From positions 1-11,168 of the forward strand of contig DAOUQK010000089.1 of assembly GCA_030625695.1 (NCBI GenBank): DNA of 11,168 bases, read 5' to 3'. Positions 1-6,312 of this stretch are shown piece after piece. The DNA comes from Paracoccaceae bacterium (GTDB lineage Bacteria; Pseudomonadota; Alphaproteobacteria; Rhodobacterales; Rhodobacteraceae). Numbering within the stretch: position 1 is the first letter of the stretch; the number at the start of each line of letters is the position of its first letter. The position numbers and the translations under genes were made by a program. The notes beneath the pieces were generated by a model, which was not told the DNA's origin, did no database searches, and saw only the letters and a program-made list of their open reading frames with translations.

Positions 1-568
1 CGAAGGCACCGACAAGGTCCGCTCGGGTACTCTCAGCCTGAATCTGACGGATTACGCCAATGTTGAGAACCTGGGCCTGTTTGGGATTGTTGATCTGGAC
101 CTGACCGGAGACGGACTTGCCAATCGGCTGATCGGCAATTCCGGGGCCAATACGATTAACGGCGCAGCGGGTCAGGACATAATCAAAGGCGGGGCGGGCG
201 CAGATATCCTTGTGGGCGGTCTGGGGCGTGACCGGCTGATTGGCGGGGCAGATGCGGATACGTTTGTGTTCAATGCTGCGGCCGAGAGCGGCACCACCTG
301 GTCCACCCGCGACCGGATCAGGGATTTCTCGCAAAGCGACGGGGATTTGATTGATCTGTCGGGGATTGATGCGGGCAGCGGTGGTGGAGATCAGGCGTTT
401 TTGTTTGTCGGCGGGGCTAAGTTTTCGTCGTCCGAGGGCGAAGTGCGGTATGTTCAGAAAAACGGCAATACGATCATTCGGGGTGATATTGACGGTAACG
501 GGGTGCAGGACTTTGCGATTTTCCTGAACGGATTGGTTGACCTGACAGCGGCGGATTTTCTGCTGTAG
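1..568 (+). CDS. RTX calcium-binding secreted protein, C-terminal part (5' end outside window)
   Basis: The open frame runs from base 2, with no start in the window, to a TAG at 566-568, giving 188 residues. It aligns by eye with the C-termini of the two complete paralogues downstream. It has a linker of the type N-V-E-N-L..LTG, then five glycine/aspartate-rich nonapeptide units (such as GQDIIKGGA and GADILVGGL), then DTFVFN and the serralysin-like tail. The tail carries DFSQSDGDLIDLSGID and an EF-hand-like calcium loop, DIDGNGVQDF, and ends in hydrophobic residues (DFLL). No cysteine is visible. Such C-termini bind calcium outside the cell and carry the uncleaved signal for type I (ABC) secretion; that is family knowledge. 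The N-terminal domain cannot be seen. By analogy with its neighbours it may hold a seven-repeat array, but this is inference. Confidence 0.9.
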   Translation, partial: EGTDKVRSGTLSLNLTDYANVENLGLFGIVDLDLTGDGLANRLIGNSGANTINGAAGQDIIKGGAGADILVGGLGRDRLIGGADADTFVFNAAAESGTTWSTRDRIRDFSQSDGDLIDLSGIDAGSGGGDQAFLFVGGAKFSSSEGEVRYVQKNGNTIIRGDIDGNGVQDFAIFLNGLVDLTAADFLL

Positions 569-596
569 CTATTGTTAGGTAGACTTTCGTCTTCAT

Positions 597-714
597 GTTA
601 ACGTTTTCGTGATCGCCGCGACTCAACGGATATTTCCGGGTGGTGCGGCGGAAGTTTAACAAGGGGGGGCGGTTTGATTGGCCCCGCAATAAGTGCAATA
701 GCGAGGGCGTTCCC
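597..714 (+). promoter_or_regulatory. Duplicated upstream/leader region of the second RTX gene
   Basis: This region matches the one before the next RTX gene (2888-3003) in order and spacing. GTTAAC lies 118 bp before the ATG here and 116 bp there. It is followed by a near-palindrome, GGATATTTCC (628-637), a shared TGGTG, the hairpin at 666-685, and a GCGAGG ribosome-binding site just before the ATG at 715. Conservation outside coding sequence suggests shared promoter or leader control, or recent duplication. I see no confident -35/-10 pair and no clear terminator for the gene before it. Confidence 0.5.
666..685 (+). promoter_or_regulatory. Leader stem-loop with TTTGATT loop
   Basis: GGGGC at 666-670 pairs with GCCCC at 681-685 around the loop GGTTTGATTG. 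The stem is preceded by more G residues. A stem-loop with a different stem sequence and the same TTTGATT in its loop sits at the matching place before the third gene. The position, 30 bp before the ATG and with no T-tract, suggests an mRNA leader structure or protein site rather than a terminator. Confidence 0.45.
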
Positions 715-2862
715 ATGACTTTCAAATTCGGATCAGAGTTTCTGGTCAATTCCACCACTACGAGTGATCAGACCGGGTCTTCGGTTACGGCCCTTGCGGA
801 TGGTCGCTTTGTGATCACTTGGAGGGATGCCAGCGCAACCGGCGGCGATACATCTGACACTGCCATCCGGGCGCAGATGTACAACGCTGACGGCAGTCCT
901 TCGGGGGCCGAGTTTCTGGTCAACGCCACCACTTTGTCCTTTCAGTTCGAGCCTTCGGTCACCGCCCTTGCCGATGGCCGGTTTGTGGTTAGTTGGACGG
1001 ATTGGAGCGCAACTGGCAGCGATACGTATAACGCCGCTGTCCGCGCGCAGGTGTTCAACGCTGACGGCAGTCTTTCGGGGGTTGAATTTCTGGTGAATAC
1101 CACCATTTTGGGCAATCAGTACGACCCCTCGGTTACCACTCTTGCGGACGGCCGGTTTGTGGTCAGTTGGACGGATCTAAGCGAATGGGGCGGCGATAAC
1201 TCTGGCAACGCCATCCGCGCGCAGGTGTTCAACGCTGACGGCAGTCCTTCGGGGACTGAATTTCTGGTGAATACCACCACTTTGGGCAGTCAGATCACCT
1301 CTTCGATCACCGCCCTTGAGGATGGCCGGTTTGTGGTTAGCTGGAGAGATTTCAGCGCCAGTGGCGGCGATACCTCACTCTCGGCCATACGTGCGCAGGT
1401 GTTCAACGCCGACGGCAGTGCATCGGGGTCTGAGTTTCTGGTCAATACCACCACTGCGGGGGAACAGTCGTCCCAATCGATCACCGCCCTTGCGGATGGT
1501 CGGTTTGTGGTCAGTTGGAGGGATATGAGTGCAACTGGTGGCGATACCTCCTCCACTGCCATCCGGGCGCAGGTGTTCAACGCTGATGGCAGTGCATCGG
1601 GGACTGAGTTTCTGGTCAATACCACCACTACAAACAATCAGTTTCAATCTTCGGTTGCCGACCTTGCGGATGGCCGGTTTGTGGTCAGTTGGACGGATGA
1701 GAGCGCAACTGGTGGCGATACCTCTGGCGGTGCCATCCGCGCGCAGGTGTTCAATATTGATGGTAGTAAATCGGGAGCGGAGTTTCTGGTCAATACCACC
1801 ACTACAAGCAATCAGTTCCAATCTTCGGTCACCGGCCTGGCGGACGGCCGGTTTGTGGTCAGTTGGACGGATATCAGCGCCAGTGGCGGCGATACCTCTG
1901 GCTCTGCCATCCGTGGCCAGGTCTTCGATCCGCGCGAAACCGCGGTTTCGCTGAACGGCTCTCTGCTGGACGATGATTACGTCGGCACGCGCTATGGCGA
2001 TGACATCTCCGGGTTTATCGGCGATGACCAGCTGACCGGACGCTCGGGCGACGATGACCTGTTCGGCGGGGCCGGGCACGATATCCTGAAAGGCAATACC
2101 GGCAATGACCGGCTTGAAGGCGGAGATGGCAAGGACAAGCTGCTCGGCGGGTTCGGCAGCGATCAGCTGTTTGGCGGCGCTGGCAAGGACGATCTGAACG
2201 GCGGTTTTGGGCTCGATTTTCATGCCGGGGGGCTTGGCAATGACACCTATAAAGTTGACAATATTGGCGATGTAGTGGTTGAGGAAGCTGGTGAAGGCAG
2301 GGACCAGATACGCTCATCAGCAATCGACCTTGATCTGGCGAATTTTGCCAATGTGGAAGACCTGCGATTGACCGGCAACGTCAATCTGGACCTGACCGGT
2401 AACAACCTTGCCAACAAGCTGCTCGGCAACAACGGCGACAATGTGATTCTGGGTGGTGCCGGGGCGGACACGATTTCCGGCAAGGCTGGCGAGGACACCA
2501 TCACTGGCGGCCTGGGCCGGGACATAATGACCGGTGGCGCTGGCCTTGATACGTTTGTTTTCAACGATGTGGCTGAGACTGGTGCGACCCGAACGACCCG
2601 CGACAAGATCACCGATTTCGATCAGGGCGAGGGCGATATGATTGATCTGTCGGCGGTTGATGCGGATGTCGCGGCCCCCGGAAATCAGGCGTTTACCTTT
2701 ATCGGCACTTCGGCGTTTGGATCGTTTGAGGGGCAATTGCGCTATGTGCAAAGCGGCTCCAAGACGGTCATTCAGGGCGATATCGACGGCGACGGGGTCA
2801 AGGATTTTGAGATTTTCCTGAACGGGCTGGTTGACCTAACGGCAGGGGATTTTGTGCTTTAA
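715..2862 (+). CDS. RTX-type secreted protein with seven 58-residue propeller-like repeats
   Basis: Predicted extracellular calcium-binding protein of 715 residues. There is no N-terminal signal peptide, as expected of a type I secretion substrate. Residues 8-408 are seven 58-residue repeats, each with EFLVN, then ADGRFVVSW, then GGDTS, then IRAQVFNADG. Residues 427-516 are ten RTX nonapeptides of the GGxGxDxLx kind. A linker (NVEDLRLTG) leads to a second RTX block, and the serralysin-like C-terminus contains DKITDFDQGEGDMIDLS and a DIDGDGVKDF calcium loop. The start at 715 is chosen over an in-frame GTG at 640 for three reasons. It begins MTFKFGSEFLV, like MTFQYGSEFLV in the paralogue. It follows a GCGAGG site. 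The 25-residue extension contains the only cysteine and overlaps the conserved leader. The function is unknown; adhesion, a surface layer or a carrier of an enzymatic partner are possible. No catalytic motif such as HExxH is seen. Confidence 0.88.
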   Translation: MTFKFGSEFLVNSTTTSDQTGSSVTALADGRFVITWRDASATGGDTSDTAIRAQMYNADGSPSGAEFLVNATTLSFQFEPSVTALADGRFVVSWTDWSATGSDTYNAAVRAQVFNADGSLSGVEFLVNTTILGNQYDPSVTTLADGRFVVSWTDLSEWGGDNSGNAIRAQVFNADGSPSGTEFLVNTTTLGSQITSSITALEDGRFVVSWRDFSASGGDTSLSAIRAQVFNADGSASGSEFLVNTTTAGEQSSQSITALADGRFVVSWRDMSATGGDTSSTAIRAQVFNADGSASGTEFLVNTTTTNNQFQSSVADLADGRFVVSWTDESATGGDTSGGAIRAQVFNIDGSKSGAEFLVNTTTTSNQFQSSVTGLADGRFVVSWTDISASGGDTSGSAIRGQVFDPRETAVSLNGSLLDDDYVGTRYGDDISGFIGDDQLTGRSGDDDLFGGAGHDILKGNTGNDRLEGGDGKDKLLGGFGSDQLFGGAGKDDLNGGFGLDFHAGGLGNDTYKVDNIGDVVVEEAGEGRDQIRSSAIDLDLANFANVEDLRLTGNVNLDLTGNNLANKLLGNNGDNVILGGAGADTISGKAGEDTITGGLGRDIMTGGAGLDTFVFNDVAETGATRTTRDKITDFDQGEGDMIDLSAVDADVAAPGNQAFTFIGTSAFGSFEGQLRYVQSGSKTVIQGDIDGDGVKDFEIFLNGLVDLTAGDFVL
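736..1938 (+). repeat. Seven in-frame 174-bp tandem repeats (protein 58-mers)
   Basis: Units begin at the EFLV codons at 736, 910, 1084, 1258, 1432, 1606 and 1780, exactly 174 bp apart with no indels. Long stretches are nearly identical, for example around GGATGGCCGGTTTGTGG. The last unit stops at FDPRE without a following EFLVN, so the N-terminal EFLVN is available to complete it. This is coding sequence and not a non-coding array. Confidence 0.95.
1993..2262 (+). repeat. Ten RTX nonapeptide repeats (27-bp units)
   Basis: Ten consecutive nine-residue units run from YGDDISGFI to GNDTYKVDN, including GDDDLFGGA and GSDQLFGGA. In this family the units fold as a calcium-filled parallel beta-roll after export. 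The identical number of units and identical position occur in the paralogue at 4282-4551. Confidence 0.9.
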
Positions 2863-2887
2863 CGCCTTTCAGCGAAATATATGTGGT

Positions 2888-3003
2888 GTTAACCTTTTAT
2901 TCGGCCCATCGAATCGCCGGGGGAAATTCCCGGTGGTGACGTGAGGCTTCAACAGGGGCGTTTGATTTGCCCTGTAACACAAGTACAGTAACAAGGATAT
3001 TTT
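2888..3003 (+). promoter_or_regulatory. Duplicated upstream/leader region of the third RTX gene
   Basis: This is the counterpart of 597-714. It contains GTTAAC at 2888-2893, the palindrome-like GGAAATTCC at 2922-2930 inside CCGGG..CCCGG, then GGTGGTG, the stem-loop at 2952-2975, and an AAGGA ribosome-binding site at 2993-2997 before the ATG at 3004. Order and spacing match the upstream copy within 2 bp. The gap from the previous stop is 141 bp. No convincing intrinsic terminator is visible in it, so read-through from the previous gene is possible. Confidence 0.5.
2952..2975 (+). promoter_or_regulatory. Leader stem-loop with TTTGATT loop (second copy)
   Basis: ACAGGG at 2952-2957 pairs perfectly with CCCTGT at 2970-2975 around GCGTTTGATTTG. 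The stem bases differ from the copy at 666-685, but pairing and the TTTGATT in the loop are kept. It lies 28 bp before the start codon. There is no T-tract, so a terminator is unlikely. Confidence 0.45.
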
Positions 3004-5178
3004 ATGACTTTTCAATACGGATCAGAGTTTCTGGTTAACACCACCACTCCGAACGGTCAGTACGAATCTGTGATCACCGCCCTTGCGGATGGCCGGTTTG
3101 TGGTCACTTGGCGCGATAGCAGCACAACTGGTGACGATACGTCGAGTCTGGCCATCCGGGCGCAGGTGTTCAACGCTGACGGCACTCTTTCGGGGGCCGA
3201 ATTTCTGGTCAATACCACCACTTCAGGCGCTCAGCTTGATCCTTCGATTACCGGCCTTGCGGATGGCCGGTTCGTGATCACCTGGACAGATTTCAGCGGT
3301 AGTGGCGGCGATACGTCCGGTCTGGCCATCCGGGCGCAGGTGTTCAACGCTGACGGCACTGTTTCCGGGGCTGAGTTTCTGGTTAATACCACCATTGCGA
3401 GTGGTCAGGTAGAATCTTCGGTTACCAGCCTTGCGGATGGCCGGTTCGTGGTCAGCTGGACGGATCAAAGTGCAACTGGCGGCGACACATCTGGTCAAGC
3501 TATCCGCGCACAGGTGTTCAATGCAGACGGCAGCGTCTTTGGGGCGGAGTTTCTGGTCAACACCTCCACTGCGAACAGCCAGGCCGGATCGTCGATCACC
3601 GCCCTTACGGATGGCCGGTTTGTGATCAGTTGGACGGATGAAAGCGTAAGTGGCGGTGATACGTCAGGCAAGGCCATCCGCGCGCAGATATTCAACGCTG
3701 ATGGCACTATTTCCGGGGCTGAGTTTCTGGTCAATACAACCACTGCGGGCGATCAGTACCGATCTTCGGTTACGGCCCTTGCGGATGGCCGGTTTGTGGT
3801 CAGTTGGAGGGATGCCAGCATAACTGGCGATGATATATCTGGTGATGCCGTCCGGGCGCAGGTGTACAACGCTGATGGCAGTACATCGGGGGCTGAGTTT
3901 CTGGTCAATTCCACCACTTTAAGCAATCAGATAAACCCTTCGGTTGTCGGCCTTGCGGACGGCCGGTTCGTCGTCAGTTGGACGGATGCCAGCGCAAGTG
4001 GCGGCGATACGTCTGGCAATGCCATTCGCCTACAGGTGTTCAATATTGATGGCAGCCAATCGGGCGAGGAGATTCTGGTCAATTCCACCACTGCGGGAAA
4101 TCAGTACCAATGTTCGATCTCTGCCCTTGCGGATGGCCGGTTTGTGGTTACCTGGACGGATTTTAGCGCAACTGGCGGTGATACGTCCAACGCAGCGATC
4201 CGTGGCCAGATATTCGACCCGCGCGAAACCGCAGTGACGCTTTCGGGCTCGACGCTGGACGATGACTTTGTTGGTACGCGGTATGGCGACACCATGTACG
4301 GATTTCTTGGCGATGACGAAATCCTCGGTCGCAGCGGCGACGATTTTCTGTTTGGTGAATTGGGGCACGACACCCTGAAGGGCGGCTCTGGAAGCGACCG
4401 CCTTTATGGCGGCGACGGCAATGATGTTTTGCGCGGAAATTTTGGTGCTGATGTGTTGTTTGGCGGTGATGGCGAGGACAACCTTAAAGGTGGCTTTGGT
4501 ATTGATTTTATGGATGGTGGCAATGGGGATGATACCTATATCGTTGATGTCACAAGAGATATTGTGGTTGAAGGCGCCAGTGGTGGCGACAACGATCAGG
4601 TGCGTTCCAGCAAAATCAGCCTGAATCTGGCCAATTATGCCAACGTCGAAGACCTGCACCTGACCGGGTCGTTGGATCTGAATTTGACCGGCAACAATAG
4701 CGCCAACTCTTTGACCGGCAATGACGGCGCAAACAAACTCACCGGCAAAGGTGGTGCTGACAAGATTGACGGTCAGGGTGGCGATGACGTTTTGGTTGGC
4801 AATGGCGGTGCGGACAAGCTGACGGGCGGGATGGGGCGCGACAAGCTGACGGGCGGTTCGCAAGCAGACCAGTTTATCTTTAACGATGCATTGGAAACCG
4901 GCATCACCGGGGCGACCCGTGACAAGATCACTGATTTCAAACAGGCGCAGGGTGATTTGATTGATCTGTCGGGGATTGATGCCATAAGCGGTGTTGGGAA
5001 TCAGGCGTTTACCTTCATTGGCGACTCTGGATTTTCATCAACCAAGGGCGAGTTGCGCTTTACCCAGACCGCGACCAAGACGTTTGTTCAGGGGGATATT
5101 GACGGCGATGGGGTCAGGGATTTTGTGATCGAGTTGACAGGGCAAATAACGCTGACAGCGGGGGATTTTGTGCTGTAG
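3004..5178 (+). CDS. RTX-type secreted protein, paralogue of the preceding gene
   Basis: A 724-residue paralogue with the same layout: no signal peptide, seven 58-residue repeats (residues 8-409), ten RTX nonapeptides (residues 427-516), an NVEDLHLTG linker, a second RTX block, and a serralysin-like C-terminus with DKITDFKQAQGDLIDLS and the calcium loop DIDGDGVRDF. The second RTX block has one nonapeptide more than in the two upstream genes, which accounts for the nine-residue length difference. The start is supported by AAGGA six bases upstream and by alignment with the paralogue. Its one visible cysteine, residue 370 in repeat seven, is odd for a type I substrate. It is probably extracellular, and the molecular role is unknown. 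No ABC exporter or membrane-fusion gene is present in the window, so the secretion machinery must be encoded elsewhere. Confidence 0.9.
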   Translation: MTFQYGSEFLVNTTTPNGQYESVITALADGRFVVTWRDSSTTGDDTSSLAIRAQVFNADGTLSGAEFLVNTTTSGAQLDPSITGLADGRFVITWTDFSGSGGDTSGLAIRAQVFNADGTVSGAEFLVNTTIASGQVESSVTSLADGRFVVSWTDQSATGGDTSGQAIRAQVFNADGSVFGAEFLVNTSTANSQAGSSITALTDGRFVISWTDESVSGGDTSGKAIRAQIFNADGTISGAEFLVNTTTAGDQYRSSVTALADGRFVVSWRDASITGDDISGDAVRAQVYNADGSTSGAEFLVNSTTLSNQINPSVVGLADGRFVVSWTDASASGGDTSGNAIRLQVFNIDGSQSGEEILVNSTTAGNQYQCSISALADGRFVVTWTDFSATGGDTSNAAIRGQIFDPRETAVTLSGSTLDDDFVGTRYGDTMYGFLGDDEILGRSGDDFLFGELGHDTLKGGSGSDRLYGGDGNDVLRGNFGADVLFGGDGEDNLKGGFGIDFMDGGNGDDTYIVDVTRDIVVEGASGGDNDQVRSSKISLNLANYANVEDLHLTGSLDLNLTGNNSANSLTGNDGANKLTGKGGADKIDGQGGDDVLVGNGGADKLTGGMGRDKLTGGSQADQFIFNDALETGITGATRDKITDFKQAQGDLIDLSGIDAISGVGNQAFTFIGDSGFSSTKGELRFTQTATKTFVQGDIDGDGVRDFVIELTGQITLTAGDFVL
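3025..4227 (+). repeat. Seven in-frame 174-bp tandem repeats (second array)
   Basis: Units begin at 3025, 3199, 3373, 3547, 3721, 3895 and 4069, exactly 174 bp apart, matching the array at 736-1938 in number, length and phase. The last unit again ends at FDPRE. The most variable part of each unit is the six to eight residues after EFLVNTTT, which would be a surface loop in a propeller model. Confidence 0.95.
4282..4551 (+). repeat. Ten RTX nonapeptide repeats (second set)
   Basis: Ten nine-residue units run from YGDTMYGFL to GDDTYIVDV, including GNDVLRGNF and GADVLFGGD. They sit at the same protein position (427-516) as in the upstream paralogue, and the family fold is a calcium beta-roll. 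Confidence 0.9.
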
Positions 5179-5300
5179 CGACGCTCACCGGGTTGTCGAT
5201 ATTGTTAACCTATTGCGAAATGCCAAAGATATTTGTCACTGTTTGACTGGCCATAAGGGCTTCAAGCGGGTTGGCATTAATCTGGATGTCGAGTGTTTCA

Positions 5301-5334
5301 ACAAAACGTCAAAGGCGGGTCGCATGGCCCGCCT
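5301..5334 (-). terminator. Probable rho-independent terminator of the minus-strand operon
   Basis: AGGCGGGTC (5313-5321) pairs with GGCCCGCCT (5326-5334) over a GCAT tetraloop, nine pairs with one G-T wobble. Read on the minus strand the stem is followed by TTGACGTTTTG, a loose T-rich tract. It lies about 45 bp past the stop of the kinase-like gene, so it most likely ends that operon. On the plus strand it is followed by a GC-rich sequence and would be a poor terminator for the RTX gene. The rest of 5179-5378 has no gene I can support. Confidence 0.6.
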
Positions 5335-5378
5335 CCGGCGTGACGTACCCTATCCGACCAAGCTGAAACACGTCAACG

Positions 5379-6302
5379 CTAGCCGATCGCTCTCACATGT
5401 GTTTCAAAATCAGAGCGTTGCATCAGGGCTTTGCAGCGTTCGAACCGTTCTACCGAATAGGTCCAGAAATCTTCGGCCGGGTTACCGTCCGCATGTTGGA
5501 TCAGCCCCCACAGCGTCCATAAAAGGTCACACATAGCTTTGTAGATCACCACGCGGCCAATCTCGGCGGCATGGGGATCGCGGCCAAAATATGCCCGCAG
5601 CATTTCCAGATCCTGCGTGTCGTCAAAACCGCCTTCAACCGATAAATCCCCCAAATCCCACATCGGATCATTCATGCCGGAATATTCCCAATCAACAATC
5701 CACATAGTACTGCCGGTATCCAGGAAATTCTCGCATAACGGGTCGCAATGGCACGGGGCAAGGGCGGTCGGATTATCGGCAAGCGCCGCCTTTACCGGTT
5801 GGGCGGCTGCAACCACATCGGCGTAACCACCCGGCAGATTAATGTCTTTGCCGGCCAGAATTCGAAGGTATTCGTCGATCATCGCAAAAAGTTCAAACCG
5901 GAACTGAAATGCCTTACCAGACCCATGTAATTTCGCCAAAGCAACACCCGCACGTCCGGGTGATCCGACACGAGACTTGAATGCCTTGGGCGTCATTGTC
6001 ACGCTTGGCTCAATACAGTGGCTGATCATGACGCCTGTGGCCGCATCAGCCCAAAGAATTTCAGCCGAGACACCTGCACCCGCCGCGACACGCGCGTTAT
6101 GAAGTTCAACCTTACGGTCGATATAATCATTTGTGCCCTCGCCCGGAATGCGCACGATCAGTTTTTCACCGGCCATTTCAACCCGGTAAACCAGATTGGT
6201 CAGCCCGCCCAAACGGGCGCTTGTATAGGCATCAGGATTTACGCCAACAAACTGCGGGATGTTTTGCAAGGCCGCATAGACGGCTTTGGCATTATCTGGC
6301 AT
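5379..6302 (-). CDS. Choline/ethanolamine-kinase-like phosphotransferase
   Basis: A 307-residue cytoplasmic protein of the choline kinase / aminoglycoside phosphotransferase fold. The visible family signatures are GGLTNLVYRV (residues 32-41, nucleotide-binding loop), LIVRIPG (48-54), the catalytic loop HCDPLCEN (185-192, with D187 as the likely base and N192 binding metal), and IVDWEYSG (202-209, D204 as the DFG-type metal ligand). All key residues are present, so it should be an active ATP-dependent kinase of a small alcohol-bearing molecule. The start at 6302 follows an AGAGGTG site that abuts the stop of the FAD gene 10 bp upstream, so the two are co-transcribed and perhaps translationally coupled. 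The context (a demethylase-type flavoprotein and a betaine-type importer) suggests an amino-alcohol or related substrate rather than an antibiotic. The exact substrate is unknown. Confidence 0.85.
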   Translation of the reverse strand: MPDNAKAVYAALQNIPQFVGVNPDAYTSARLGGLTNLVYRVEMAGEKLIVRIPGEGTNDYIDRKVELHNARVAAGAGVSAEILWADAATGVMISHCIEPSVTMTPKAFKSRVGSPGRAGVALAKLHGSGKAFQFRFELFAMIDEYLRILAGKDINLPGGYADVVAAAQPVKAALADNPTALAPCHCDPLCENFLDTGSTMWIVDWEYSGMNDPMWDLGDLSVEGGFDDTQDLEMLRAYFGRDPHAAEIGRVVIYKAMCDLLWTLWGLIQHADGNPAEDFWTYSVERFERCKALMQRSDFETHVRAIG

Positions 6303-6312
6303 CGGGCACCTC

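Noticed and set aside
597..602. GTTAAC motifs considered as CtrA-binding half-sites
   Set aside because: The full TTAA-N7-TTAA arrangement is absent at all three places, so a CtrA call is not supported.
640..714. In-frame GTG-initiated 25-residue N-terminal extension of the second RTX protein
   Set aside because: It overlaps the conserved upstream region and hairpin, has no match in the paralogue, contains a cysteine and lacks a good ribosome-binding site; the ATG at 715 matches the paralogue start.
736..1938. Regularly spaced repeats considered as a CRISPR-like array
   Set aside because: The unit is 174 bp, in-frame and protein-coding with codon-level variation; there are no short palindromic repeats with unique spacers.
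1375..2223. Minus-strand open frame of 282 codons across the repeat array
   Set aside because: It is a shadow of the 174-bp repeats: a stop-free antisense frame in one repeat is repeated in all. The frame at 4030-4863 is a similar case. The low-complexity products resemble no family I know.
5204..5270. Possible third, decayed copy of the RTX leader (GTTAACC, GATATTT, GTTTGACTGGCC)
   Set aside because: The elements appear in the right order, but the spacing differs by tens of bases and no stem forms; similarity may be chance.
5168..5536. Plus-strand open frame of 122 codons after the third RTX gene
   Set aside because: It starts inside the RTX stop region, runs through the terminator hairpin and into the antisense of the kinase-like gene, with no family resemblance.
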